Below, piece by piece: positions 16,863 to 24,183 of a stretch of DNA of 64,000 nt. The notes beneath the pieces were generated by a model. It made no database searches. It was given only the letters and a program-made list of their open reading frames with translations, and was not told the DNA's origin. The number at the start of each line of letters is the position of its first letter. Position 1 is the stretch's first letter. The position numbers were made by a program, and so were the translations under genes. Source of the stretch: Mycolicibacterium gadium (GTDB lineage: Bacteria; Actinomycetota; Actinomycetes; Mycobacteriales; Mycobacteriaceae); the NCBI RefSeq assembly GCF_010728925.1, contig NZ_AP022608.1:4340001-4404000 (forward strand), in the 5' to 3' direction.

Positions 16863-17753
16863 CTAGGCGAAGAATCGCCGCAACTGATCAGCGATGACTC
16901 GGGGATTGCCGCCGGAATCTTGTGCGCCGCCGTGATTGAGCCCCGGAAGTTCGATGCGCGTCGCCGCGGGCAACACGCTTTGCAACGCGTCGAGGGTGCC
17001 GGTGAAAAGTGTGGGAGCGCCTGTGCCGCAGAGAAGTAGAACGTCGGCGGTCACGTTCTGGTAGTCGTCGAGGAGGGTGCCTTCGGTCGACTTGACGACG
17101 TTCAACTCCTCTTTCCACGCGATGATCAAGTCACGCAGCGAGGCGTCGTCGCCGGTGACCCTCTTGGCGTCGGCCCACAGGATCGCCCGGCAGATCAGCG
17201 GCTGAGTCATGATCGTGCCCAACAGACGAAGCGGCGCGGCGACCTGCTGTACCCGGGGGTCGCCGTCGGCGGCACCCTTGGCCAGACTCGCCATCGCGTC
17301 GGCGATGTCGCCGCTGTCCACGAGACGCTGCCCACGGTCGATGGTGGTCTTGAACTTGTCGAGGTCCGGCTGTCCGACGAACAGGACCGGTTCGAAGACA
17401 GCGACTTTGCGTATCGCCGGAACGGACATCGAGGCATGTAGCGCGAACAGGCCACCGTCAGCGGCGCCGAAGACATTCTCCGCGCCGGTGGCGGCGATGA
17501 TGGCTGCGAGGTCTTCGTCCTCACGTTCGATGCAGTAGTGCGGACCGTACGGTCCGCTCATCCCGCGGCCGCGCCGGTCGGGCAGGTAGACGGTGAACTC
17601 TTCAGCAAGAGCGCCTGCCAGTTTCATGTAGTGCTGAGAGCCCAGCGCTCCGCCATGCTGCAGCACTATGCCGGGGCCGTGACCGAGCTGACGAAAGCCC
17701 AACTTCGTGCCGTCTTTCGATGCCACAAAGTGTTTCTCGTACGCACCCGGCAT
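16863..17753 (-). CDS. Alpha/beta hydrolase-fold protein lacking the nucleophilic serine
   Basis: A 296-residue alpha/beta-hydrolase fold protein starting at ATG 17753 (MPGAYEKHFVASKDG). The oxyanion-hole HGG is at residues 33-35 and a late LNHGG supplies the histidine. The elbow, however, reads GAADGG (residues 96-101), where relatives have GASSGG, so Ala98 and Asp99 replace the serines. It is either catalytically dead or uses Asp99 as haloalkane dehalogenases and epoxide hydrolases do. The frame runs on upstream to 18188, but only as an antisense shadow of the next gene. Confidence 0.82.
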   Translation of the reverse strand: MPGAYEKHFVASKDGTKLGFRQLGHGPGIVLQHGGALGSQHYMKLAGALAEEFTVYLPDRRGRGMSGPYGPHYCIEREDEDLAAIIAATGAENVFGAADGGLFALHASMSVPAIRKVAVFEPVLFVGQPDLDKFKTTIDRGQRLVDSGDIADAMASLAKGAADGDPRVQQVAAPLRLLGTIMTQPLICRAILWADAKRVTGDDASLRDLIIAWKEELNVVKSTEGTLLDDYQNVTADVLLLCGTGAPTLFTGTLDALQSVLPAATRIELPGLNHGGAQDSGGNPRVIADQLRRFFA

Positions 17754-17842
17754 TGCGCAACCTCCCGCTCCCCTGGGACGATTCGAGGCGATATGTAGCG
17801 CCGGTACTGCGATAATCCTATTACCGACAGCGGGGGTGGCTG

Positions 17843-18418
17843 ATGGTGATTCAGCAGCGGGTGGAGGTTTCAGAACCCGTCCGCCGGGAGCCGGCTCAAC
17901 TCTGGCACCCGGGCGAGGGCGAGACGGTCGAGAGACCGGAGGGTCTGGCCGCGCCGCCGCCGTTGACCCCGCCGTCGGAGGCGGATCGTTATGTGACCGT
18001 TGACGAGCGGGTCGGGAACACCATCGGGGTCGTCTTCGCTGCATGGCCTGTTGTCGACGAGTTCGGGCTCCGGTTTCCGGACCAGCCCGAAGCCGCCTGG
18101 TTCGACGCCGATGATCTCCAGGCTGTCGTCGACAGGCTCCGCTCCCAGGCCGGAGATATGCTGCGGCCCTTACGGATCGGCGACACATTCTGGGTGCACG
18201 GTTTCTCTGCGGAGTCGCCGAGCGACTGGGAAGCTCTGCGAGACATCACCTCGCAGGCGCGGACGATGGCCAAGGTCGCCGTCGCCGTGGCAGCGCTGGG
18301 CGAGGTCCGGCCGCCGGTGGATGACATGACCCTCGCCGCCGACGACGAATATTCGGGTGTGACAGAACAGGTCGCCCAAATGCCAGGGGGGCCGGCGACG
18401 GCCCGTCCGACGATCTGA
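17843..18418 (+). CDS. Unknown protein preceding a metallo-beta-lactamase gene
   Basis: A 191-residue soluble protein that I do not recognise. An acidic, proline-rich N-terminal 45 residues lead into a compact region (YVTVDERVGNTIGVVFAAWP and ADDLQAVVDRLRSQAGDMLR), then an Ala-rich helix and a disordered tail. It has no signal peptide and no catalytic motif. GGGGGTGG precedes the ATG. The metallo-beta-lactamase-fold gene begins 10 nt after its stop, so they are almost certainly one operon and may form a complex or a toxin/effector-control pair. Confidence 0.75.
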   Translation: MVIQQRVEVSEPVRREPAQLWHPGEGETVERPEGLAAPPPLTPPSEADRYVTVDERVGNTIGVVFAAWPVVDEFGLRFPDQPEAAWFDADDLQAVVDRLRSQAGDMLRPLRIGDTFWVHGFSAESPSDWEALRDITSQARTMAKVAVAVAALGEVRPPVDDMTLAADDEYSGVTEQVAQMPGGPATARPTI

Positions 18419-18428
18419 GCGGGCCTCG

Positions 18429-19592
18429 ATGAAACCGCTGCCGCTGGAGGACCACCGACTGACCGCGGCCGACTTCGTCGATGCGGTCCGAGACAATGAC
18501 CTCGTCTACTTCTGCCTGAGCGTCGGAGATGCCGACGCTCAAGTGATTGTGTTGCCCCTGGGACCCGACGGCATCCGCCGGGTGATCGTCGTCGATGCCG
18601 GTGTCACCGACAAGGTCATCGATCTTCTCGACACGCTGGAACAGGTGGGCCTCATTTCATTCGCCAACCCGGCGGACGCCACCATCGCGCTCGTGGTCGC
18701 GACCCATCCACACCACGATCACATCGCAGGTATGGCCCAACTCTTTCAGGCCCGCGGTGAGCACGTAGCCGAGGTGTGGGAGCCCGGGTTCTTCCACACC
18801 GCCGCGTCCTACCAGAACATGCTTCGAGAGATCGGTACCCGCACGAACATCGTTTACACCCAGCCGACCAGCGGAATGCATCGTTTCTTCGGCCAGGTCG
18901 CGGTGACAGTGCTGAGCCCCTCGATTCACCTGCGAAACCGTTTCGACACTTACGGAGTCGAGATCAACGACTCCTCGATCTCGTTGCGGATCGAGCATCC
19001 CGCCCGCGCGCTGGCCGACCTCGCCTCGCTCGGCGGACAGTCCAACTGGGCGGCCAACCCGGCCTCGGCGACGCTGATCCTCGGCGGCGACGCCCAGACG
19101 TTGTCCTGGTCGTTCGTGGCGACCGACTTCCCGTTCCTGGCGGCATCGGGCAGCGCGCAGGCCAGGGCGATCGCGGCCGCGACGGGGAACCGAGACCTGC
19201 TGTCGGCCGACGTTTTCAAAGTTTCGCACCATGCGTCGAAGCACGGCGTCAACTTGGAACTCGTCGAACGCATCCATCCTGCGATCACCCTGGTGTCGTC
19301 GACTGCCAGCGGCACGAAATACGGCTTCCCCCACACCGTGTCTCAGGAAGCCATTCGGGAGGCACTCGATCCCGTCGCGAGCAAGCTGAACCCTGCCACC
19401 GGGCTGCCCAAAGATCACAAATCCGACGCCGAGTTGCGCATTTTCTACACCAGCGATACCACCACCGCACCGGACAGTCCCGACGCCGGATCCTTCGGCC
19501 TGCTACTGCGGGGACGGCGTCGGGAGTTGTGGCGCTTCGGCGACCGTCCGACCCAATCGGTCGACTTCAGCCGCGCCAAACTGTGGACCTAG
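18429..19592 (+). CDS. Soluble ComEC-like metallo-beta-lactamase-fold protein
   Basis: A 387-residue metallo-beta-lactamase-fold hydrolase. HPHHDH at residues 93-98 is the di-metal site, followed by LGGDAQ and by FKVSHHASKHGVN near residue 265, the histidine block typical of the ComEC C-terminal domain. Unlike ComEC it has no membrane helices, so it is a free-standing cytoplasmic enzyme, possibly a nuclease or phosphodiesterase. The upstream unknown gene is tightly linked. Free-standing ComEC-like proteins occur in defence and stress operons in other bacteria; that role is only inferred here. Confidence 0.85.
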   Translation: MKPLPLEDHRLTAADFVDAVRDNDLVYFCLSVGDADAQVIVLPLGPDGIRRVIVVDAGVTDKVIDLLDTLEQVGLISFANPADATIALVVATHPHHDHIAGMAQLFQARGEHVAEVWEPGFFHTAASYQNMLREIGTRTNIVYTQPTSGMHRFFGQVAVTVLSPSIHLRNRFDTYGVEINDSSISLRIEHPARALADLASLGGQSNWAANPASATLILGGDAQTLSWSFVATDFPFLAASGSAQARAIAAATGNRDLLSADVFKVSHHASKHGVNLELVERIHPAITLVSSTASGTKYGFPHTVSQEAIREALDPVASKLNPATGLPKDHKSDAELRIFYTSDTTTAPDSPDAGSFGLLLRGRRRELWRFGDRPTQSVDFSRAKLWT

Positions 19593-19647
19593 ATTTTCGA
19601 CCCCGCTCGGCTGCTAGATAACGATTTGAAACCTGTTGCGTTGCAAC

Positions 19648-20853
19648 ATGAGACACGACAGCAAACATTTTGGTCCGCGACATTATGGTCGTCTGGTGCA
19701 CCGGCGAACTGCTCTCAAGCTCCCGTTGTACCTGGCAGCGGCCGCGGCGCTGACCAAGATTCCCGTCGCCTCCGCTGCGGCGAGTCGATGGTCAGCAGAT
19801 CGCGCGAACGCCTGGTACGCGCAGCAAGGCTGGTTGCTTGGCGCGAACTATGTCACGTCGACCGCCGTCAACCAGCTGGAGATGTTCCAGGCGGGCACCT
19901 ACGACGCGCGCCGCATCGCGGGCGAGTTGAGCGTGGCCCGGCGCATCGGGATGAACACCATGCGGGTGTTCCTGCACGACCAGTTGTGGGCGACCGATCG
20001 GGCCGGGTTCAGCAGCCGGCTTTCCGAATTCGTGGCCATCGCAGCGAGGCACCAGATCAAGCCGCTCTTCGTTTTGTTCGACTCGTGCTGGGATCCCTTA
20101 CCGAAGGCGGGCCGTCAACGCGCACCCATCAAGGGGGTGCACAACTCCGGATGGGTTCAGAGCCCGGGCGCCCATCGTCTTCGGGACCCGGCCTACACCC
20201 GCGTGCTGCAAAGCTATGTCACCGGCGTCGTGGGCATGTTCGCGAACGATCCTCGCGTGCTCGGCTGGGACGTCTGGAACGAGCCGGACAACCCGTCGAA
20301 GGACTACAGCGAGGTCGAGCACCAGGACAAGATGGAACTGGTCGCCGCCTTCCTCCCGCATGTCTTCCAATGGGTGCGCGCCGTCAACCCGATTCAGCCA
20401 TTGACCAGTGGCGTGTGGCAGGGCCACTGGAAGGATCCGGGAAGCCGCAGCAAGATAGCCGGCCTGCAGCTCGAGCACTCCGACATCATCAGTTTCCACA
20501 GCTACGCCGAACCCGCTGAATTCGACGCCCGCATCGACGAACTCACCCCGCTGGGGCGCCCGATCATCTGCACCGAGTACCTGGCGCGGAACTTGGGGAG
20601 CACGGTCGAAGGAATTCTTCCGATCGCCAAGCGGCGCAACGTCGGCGCCTATAACTGGGGGTTCGTCGCCGGACGCACGCAGACCTATCTGCCCTGGGAT
20701 TCGTGGCAGCAGCCGTACACCGAGCTCCCTGACACGTGGTTCAGCGATCTGATCCACCCCGATGGACGAGCCCACAATGACGACGAGATTCGCGTCATCC
20801 AGAAGCTCGCAGGGGTTGGTCGAATTGCGACGGGCGCACCCGCCGTTCGTTAG
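19648..20853 (+). CDS. GH5-like secreted glycoside hydrolase
   Basis: A 401-residue secreted glycosidase. The N-terminus has a twin-arginine signal (HRRTALKLPLYLAAAAALTK with an ASAAA cleavage region). The (beta/alpha)8 barrel carries WDVWNEPDNP, with the general acid/base near Glu212, and ICTEYLAR, with the nucleophile near Glu310. These suit GH5 beta-mannanases, cellulases and related enzymes acting on beta-1,4 glycans outside the cell. ATG 19648 is chosen; a TTG four codons earlier is possible. Its stop overlaps that of the convergent marR gene (TTAG). Confidence 0.85.
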   Translation: MRHDSKHFGPRHYGRLVHRRTALKLPLYLAAAAALTKIPVASAAASRWSADRANAWYAQQGWLLGANYVTSTAVNQLEMFQAGTYDARRIAGELSVARRIGMNTMRVFLHDQLWATDRAGFSSRLSEFVAIAARHQIKPLFVLFDSCWDPLPKAGRQRAPIKGVHNSGWVQSPGAHRLRDPAYTRVLQSYVTGVVGMFANDPRVLGWDVWNEPDNPSKDYSEVEHQDKMELVAAFLPHVFQWVRAVNPIQPLTSGVWQGHWKDPGSRSKIAGLQLEHSDIISFHSYAEPAEFDARIDELTPLGRPIICTEYLARNLGSTVEGILPIAKRRNVGAYNWGFVAGRTQTYLPWDSWQQPYTELPDTWFSDLIHPDGRAHNDDEIRVIQKLAGVGRIATGAPAVR

Positions 20854-21335
20854 GGGGCGCGTCTTCGCGGTGCGGCGGAACGGGGTGGCCGTTCACGCAT
20901 GTGATCGCGCACGCGACTCATGAGGTCACCGAGTATGTGCACGTCGCCGTCGGAGAGTGCGCCGTACAGCAGGTCGCGGACCACGTCGATGTGACCGGGA
21001 AGAACCTTGGCGACCAGCGCACGACCCGCCTTGGTGATGTCAACGACGGTGGCACGCTTGTCATCGGGGCTGCCTTTGCGGACGATCAGTCCCGCCGTCT
21101 CCAGCAGTCCTGCCTGATGCGTCAGGCCGCTGCGGCTGTAGACCACACCGTCGGCGAGCTCAGTCATGGTGAGCGGACGCTTGGCGTCGACCAGTTTGGC
21201 CAAGACCTCGAACTGCACATAGCTGAGGCCGCCCTCGGCCTGCAACTGTTCCTGCACCGCGTGCTGAAGCAGGCTGACCGCCTCGGTCAGTGCGAAGTAG
21301 GTACGCATTTGCGCAGGCTTCAGACCGCTCGCCAT
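20850..21335 (-). CDS. MarR-family regulator
   Basis: A 161-residue MarR regulator. The winged helix carries PLTMTELADGVVYSRSGLTH followed by QAGLLETAGLIVRKGSPDDK (DNA recognition and wing), flanked by dimer helices. The transcript is probably leaderless, with TAGGAT six bases before ATG 21335. An 18-bp operator-like site at 21349-21366 lies just upstream of that -10. The same site type appears twice before the quinone oxidoreductase gene at 23043, so this MarR likely represses itself and that enzyme. MarR proteins of this kind often sense quinones or oxidants. Confidence 0.88.
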   Translation of the reverse strand: MASGLKPAQMRTYFALTEAVSLLQHAVQEQLQAEGGLSYVQFEVLAKLVDAKRPLTMTELADGVVYSRSGLTHQAGLLETAGLIVRKGSPDDKRATVVDITKAGRALVAKVLPGHIDVVRDLLYGALSDGDVHILGDLMSRVRDHMRERPPRSAAPRRRAP

Positions 21336-21341
21336 GGCGTC

Positions 21342-21347
21342 ATCCTA
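21342..21347 (-). promoter_or_regulatory. -10 element of a leaderless marR transcript
   Basis: On the minus strand TAGGAT is followed by six bases and the start codon of the MarR gene. This spacing is that of mycobacterial leaderless promoters. Confidence 0.55.
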
Positions 21348-21348
21348 G

Positions 21349-21366
21349 TGTTTCAACATCGAAGCA
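21349..21366. promoter_or_regulatory. MarR operator (autoregulatory copy)
   Basis: TGTTTCAA-CA-TCGAAGCA is an imperfect 8-2-8 palindrome. Its right arm equals that of the second site before the oxidoreductase gene (23007-23024), and its left arm differs at two positions. It lies in the -35/-10 spacer of marR. Confidence 0.65.
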
Positions 21367-21393
21367 ATAAGTAACGCCGCGTGTTCAGCTTTC

Positions 21394-21969
21394 TCAGCGG
21401 CGGGTGAATTGGGTGACGAGCAGATCCAGCCGCTCCGATTCGTTGCCCGGGCGTAGTCGTCCGGTACGGCCGAGGGTGACCAGCCCGTGCAACGTCGCCC
21501 AGAAGACCTCGGTGAGCGCGTCGGCATCCTGTTCGTCGGTGACGAGGCTGACCGCGTGACGCAACTCGGTAAAGGCTGCCTCCAGCTGGGGAGGTGTGTC
21601 GTCGGCGGCGAAGCGTAGCGCGGTGGTGCGGGTGAACATCGCGTCGTAAACGGCGCGGTTGTCGCGGGCGAAGTCGAGGTAGGCGCGGGCGCTGGTGTGC
21701 AACGCCTCGGCCGCCGCGCCTGCCCCGCGGCGAGCGACCCTGATCACCTCGGCGAGCTCGCCGAACCCCTCGATGGCGATCGCATCGGCGATCTGTTCCA
21801 TGCCGGTGAAGTGCTTGTAGAGGACAGGCTGGCTGTACTCGATCTCAGTCGACAGCCGACGTGTGGTCACGGCATCCCAGCCCTCGTCCTCGGCCAGCCT
21901 GCGGGCCGTCGTGACGATCAGCCGCCGCCGGGCGGCGCGCTCACGTTCGCGGCGGTCATCGATGGCCAT
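21394..21969 (-). CDS. TetR-family transcriptional regulator
   Basis: A 191-residue TetR repressor. The helix-turn-helix region is LIVTTARRLAEDEGWDAVTT then RRLSTEIEYSQPVLYKHF. The C-terminal part has a TetR_C-like ALTEVFWATLHGLVTL helix. ATG 21969 is preceded by TAGAGT at five bases on the minus strand, so the message is probably leaderless. Three TAGCnnnGCTA palindromes between this gene and the divergent membrane-protein gene overlap both promoters, making repression of itself and of the two membrane proteins likely. Confidence 0.88.
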   Translation of the reverse strand: MAIDDRRERERAARRRLIVTTARRLAEDEGWDAVTTRRLSTEIEYSQPVLYKHFTGMEQIADAIAIEGFGELAEVIRVARRGAGAAAEALHTSARAYLDFARDNRAVYDAMFTRTTALRFAADDTPPQLEAAFTELRHAVSLVTDEQDADALTEVFWATLHGLVTLGRTGRLRPGNESERLDLLVTQFTRR

Positions 21970-21977
21970 GCCGAACT

Positions 21978-21990
21978 CTAGCACCGCTAG
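21978..21990. promoter_or_regulatory. TetR operator 1
   Basis: CTAGC-ACC-GCTAG, a perfect 5-3-5 palindrome that overlaps the tetR -10 (21975-21980). Confidence 0.75.
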
Positions 21991-21995
21991 AACAG

Positions 21996-22008
21996 ATAGC
22001 ACCGCTAT
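21996..22008. promoter_or_regulatory. TetR operator 2
   Basis: ATAGC-ACC-GCTAT, a perfect 5-3-5 palindrome centred 18 bp from operator 1. Its last base is the first base of the TTGACA -35 of the divergent promoter. Confidence 0.75.
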
Positions 22009-22036
22009 TGACAGCGAGATCCAACGGGGTTAGCGT
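22008..22036 (+). promoter_or_regulatory. Promoter of the DUF1772/DUF4267 membrane-protein pair
   Basis: The consensus -35 TTGACA (22008-22013), a 17-bp spacer and the -10 TAGCGT (22031-22036) lie 33 bp before the ATG at 22069. Operators 2 and 3 touch the -35 and -10. Confidence 0.7.
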
Positions 22037-22041
22037 TGCTA
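22031..22041. promoter_or_regulatory. TetR operator 3
   Basis: TAGC-GTT-GCTA covers the -10 of the divergent promoter and has the same TAGCnnnGCTA core as operators 1 and 2. Confidence 0.6.
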
Positions 22042-22068
22042 GCACCTACTCCCGAAGGGTGCTGTGAC

Positions 22069-22545
22069 ATGGCTTTGGAGCTCACCAGGATCGCCGCACT
22101 GCTCGCGGTGCTCGGGACCGCAGTCGTATACGGCACCGACGTGTTCTGCGCGATTGTGCTTCGACCTGCCCTGGCGTCGCTCGACGACGGTGCGCTGGTC
22201 GCGATCATGGGACGAGTGCACCGATATGGGGACCGGCGCATGCGTGTGCCCGGAGTGCTCGGTGTCGTGGCCTCCGCGACGAGCGCGATGCTGGCCGCCG
22301 TCAGTGGACATTGGTCGCAGACGATCGCGGCGGGCGCCGCTCTGCTGCTGCTCTTGGCCTGGATAGCGCTCTACACACAGGTGAGCGCGCCGATCAATCG
22401 ACAACTGACAGCGGCCGTCGATGCCGGCGCAACATTGTCGAATGGACGTGTGCTGCAGACAAAGTGGGATCGCGTCATCGATGCCCGTGCAGCGCTGCAA
22501 GGCCTGGCGGTGGCTGCCCTCTGCGTAGTGCTGATGATCCCGTGA
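22069..22545 (+). CDS. DUF1772-like integral membrane protein
   Basis: A 158-residue protein with four membrane helices (near residues 5-28, 58-78, 84-105 and 138-156). Between helices 3 and 4 comes NGRVLQTKWDRVIDARAALQ, where a W-D-R...R pattern resembles the DUF1772 (anthrone-oxygenase-like) family. Fungal members oxygenate polyketide anthrones; bacterial ones are uncharacterised. It follows a strong promoter with TetR operators and overlaps the next gene (GTGA), so the two membrane proteins are cotranslated. Confidence 0.7.
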   Translation: MALELTRIAALLAVLGTAVVYGTDVFCAIVLRPALASLDDGALVAIMGRVHRYGDRRMRVPGVLGVVASATSAMLAAVSGHWSQTIAAGAALLLLLAWIALYTQVSAPINRQLTAAVDAGATLSNGRVLQTKWDRVIDARAALQGLAVAALCVVLMIP

Positions 22546-22922
22546 CCGCCATCGCCATCGGCTATACACTCGCCGGACTCATCGCAGCGGGCATCATCTT
22601 CATCGGCGCACGCTTCATCGTCGCGCCGCGCGTTGCGGCCGCCGGCTACGGTGTGCTGCCCGATTCAGAGCAGACGTCGGTTCACGCCTACTTGCGCGCC
22701 AAGGGCGTGCGCGACATCGCATCGGGTCTGTTCGTCATCGTCCTGATGGTCGGCGGTGCGACCCACCTCCTCGGCTGGCTGATATTGGCAGCGACCTTCA
22801 TTCCGATCGCCGACGCGACCATCGTGCTCCGCAACGGCGGCGCCAAATCGATCGCCTTGGGAGTCCACGGCGGCACCGCTGTCGTCATGCCCATCACTTC
22901 TGCGCTGCTACTCCTTCCCTAG
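22542..22922 (+). CDS. DUF4267-like small membrane protein
   Basis: A 126-residue protein with four predicted membrane helices: IGYTLAGLIAAGIIFIGARF, the SGLFVIVLMVGGATHLLG pair, and a C-terminal ALGVHGGTAVVMPITSALLL. The central motif AKGVRDIASGL is characteristic of DUF4267. It begins at GTG 22542, overlapping the stop of the DUF1772-like gene, and belongs to the TetR-controlled unit. The function is unknown. A perfect 13-bp tandem duplication covers its stop codon. Confidence 0.75.
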   Translation: MTAIAIGYTLAGLIAAGIIFIGARFIVAPRVAAAGYGVLPDSEQTSVHAYLRAKGVRDIASGLFVIVLMVGGATHLLGWLILAATFIPIADATIVLRNGGAKSIALGVHGGTAVVMPITSALLLLP

Positions 22923-22940
22923 GCGCGTTCCCTAGGCGCG
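22915..22940. repeat. Tandem 13-bp duplication over a stop codon
   Basis: TTCCCTAGGCGCG occurs twice with no gap. The first copy holds the TAG stop of the DUF4267-like gene. It looks like a recent slippage or duplication event. Confidence 0.8.
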
Positions 22941-22973
22941 TTGCTGGACCACCCGAGACCGGCGTCGCGGAAT

Positions 22974-22991
22974 TACTTCGACATCGAAGTA
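22974..22991. promoter_or_regulatory. MarR operator A of the quinone oxidoreductase gene
   Basis: TACTTCGA-CA-TCGAAGTA, a perfect 8-2-8 palindrome overlapping a possible -35 (TCGACA, 22978-22983), with TTGAAT (23002-23007) as a possible -10. Confidence 0.75.
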
Positions 22992-23006
22992 GTTACTCCA
23001 CTTGAA

Positions 23007-23024
23007 TGCTTCGAAATCGAAGCA
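23007..23024. promoter_or_regulatory. MarR operator B of the quinone oxidoreductase gene
   Basis: TGCTTCGA-AA-TCGAAGCA, a perfect 8-2-8 palindrome centred 33 bp from operator A, at the predicted start point. Confidence 0.75.
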
Positions 23025-23042
23025 CTACTGGAGGAGGAGAAC

Positions 23043-23990
23043 ATGAAGGCTGTGCGATACCACCGCTACGGAGGCAGCGATGTGCTGCGGTACGAGGAGG
23101 CCCCGCGGCCGGTACCTGGGCCGGGGCAGGTTCTGGTGAAGGTGGCGGCGACTTCGTTCAACCCGGTGGACGCCGGTATCCGCGGCGGCTACCTGTCCGA
23201 CGTGTACGAGATCAGCTTCCCGCACATCCCGGGTGTGGACGTCGCGGGCACGATCGCGGAACTCGGCGACGGAGTCCAGGGATGGAAGGTCGGCGACGCG
23301 GTAGTCGCGTTTCTGCCGCTGGACGCTGACGGCGCGGCCGCTGAGTACACCCTCGTGCCGGCCGAGTCGCTGGCGGCCGCGCCGCGTTCGGTGGACCTGA
23401 CCGATGCGGCAGCGTTGCCCGAGGCTGCGTTGACAGCGTGGCAGGCCCTCTTCGACGTCGCCGGTGTGACGGCCGGACAGACGATCCTGATCAATGGCGC
23501 TGCCGGCGCGGTGGGTGGCTATGCGATCCAGTTGGCCAAGCAGGCCGGCGCCGTCGTGACCGCAACCGCCAAAGAGCGTGACGCCGTGCGGCTACGCGGT
23601 TTGGGTGCCGACCGAACGATCGACTACATCGACTACAGCTCGTCGCCGGTCGAGATCGAGGGGGCACCGTTCGACGTGGTGCTCAACCTCGTCAGCACAA
23701 CCGACGAGCAGACCGAAGCGTTGATCGGCGCGATCGCCGACGGCGGCTTCCACGTGGGCACCATGGTTTTCGGGCCGCAGAACCCCGGCCGCGGAGTCCG
23801 CTCGCAGCGAGTATTCGTCCGCAGTGACGCCGCGCAGTTGGCGGGGCTGGTCGGTCGCGTCGACGAACGACAGCTGCGCATCGAGGTCGCGGACCGCCGG
23901 CCACTGGAACAGTCCGCGGCCGTGCATGAGGACTCCGACGCAGGACGTCTGCGGGGAAAGACGATTCTCCTGGCCGCCACGAGCAATTGA
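23043..23990 (+). CDS. NADP-dependent quinone oxidoreductase-like MDR enzyme
   Basis: A 315-residue medium-chain dehydrogenase/reductase of the zinc-free quinone oxidoreductase type. It begins MKAVRYHRYGGSDVLRYEEA, has HIPGVDVAGTIAELG, and a nucleotide-binding motif INGAAGAVGGYAIQLAKQAG near residues 150-170. Such enzymes reduce quinones or enones with NADPH and protect against electrophiles. GGAGGAG precedes ATG 23043; the longer frame from 22941 would run through the operators. Two palindromes shared with the marR gene at 20850 indicate repression relieved by reactive compounds. Confidence 0.9.
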   Translation: MKAVRYHRYGGSDVLRYEEAPRPVPGPGQVLVKVAATSFNPVDAGIRGGYLSDVYEISFPHIPGVDVAGTIAELGDGVQGWKVGDAVVAFLPLDADGAAAEYTLVPAESLAAAPRSVDLTDAAALPEAALTAWQALFDVAGVTAGQTILINGAAGAVGGYAIQLAKQAGAVVTATAKERDAVRLRGLGADRTIDYIDYSSSPVEIEGAPFDVVLNLVSTTDEQTEALIGAIADGGFHVGTMVFGPQNPGRGVRSQRVFVRSDAAQLAGLVGRVDERQLRIEVADRRPLEQSAAVHEDSDAGRLRGKTILLAATSN

Positions 23991-24183
23991 CACGGGGCCC
24001 AAATGTTGACGGGAGCGACGGAAAATCAAGAGCCCAAGCATATTTCGTGACCTTCCAGTCCGTTTTTGTTATCCCGATCCCACCCGAAGCGCGACAATCA
24101 CGTCCAATCCCACGACAAGGAGCGACAGATGAGTTGGTTAACCGCCAAGCCTCAGAAGCGCTCAACGCCGCGGGGCGCCGACG

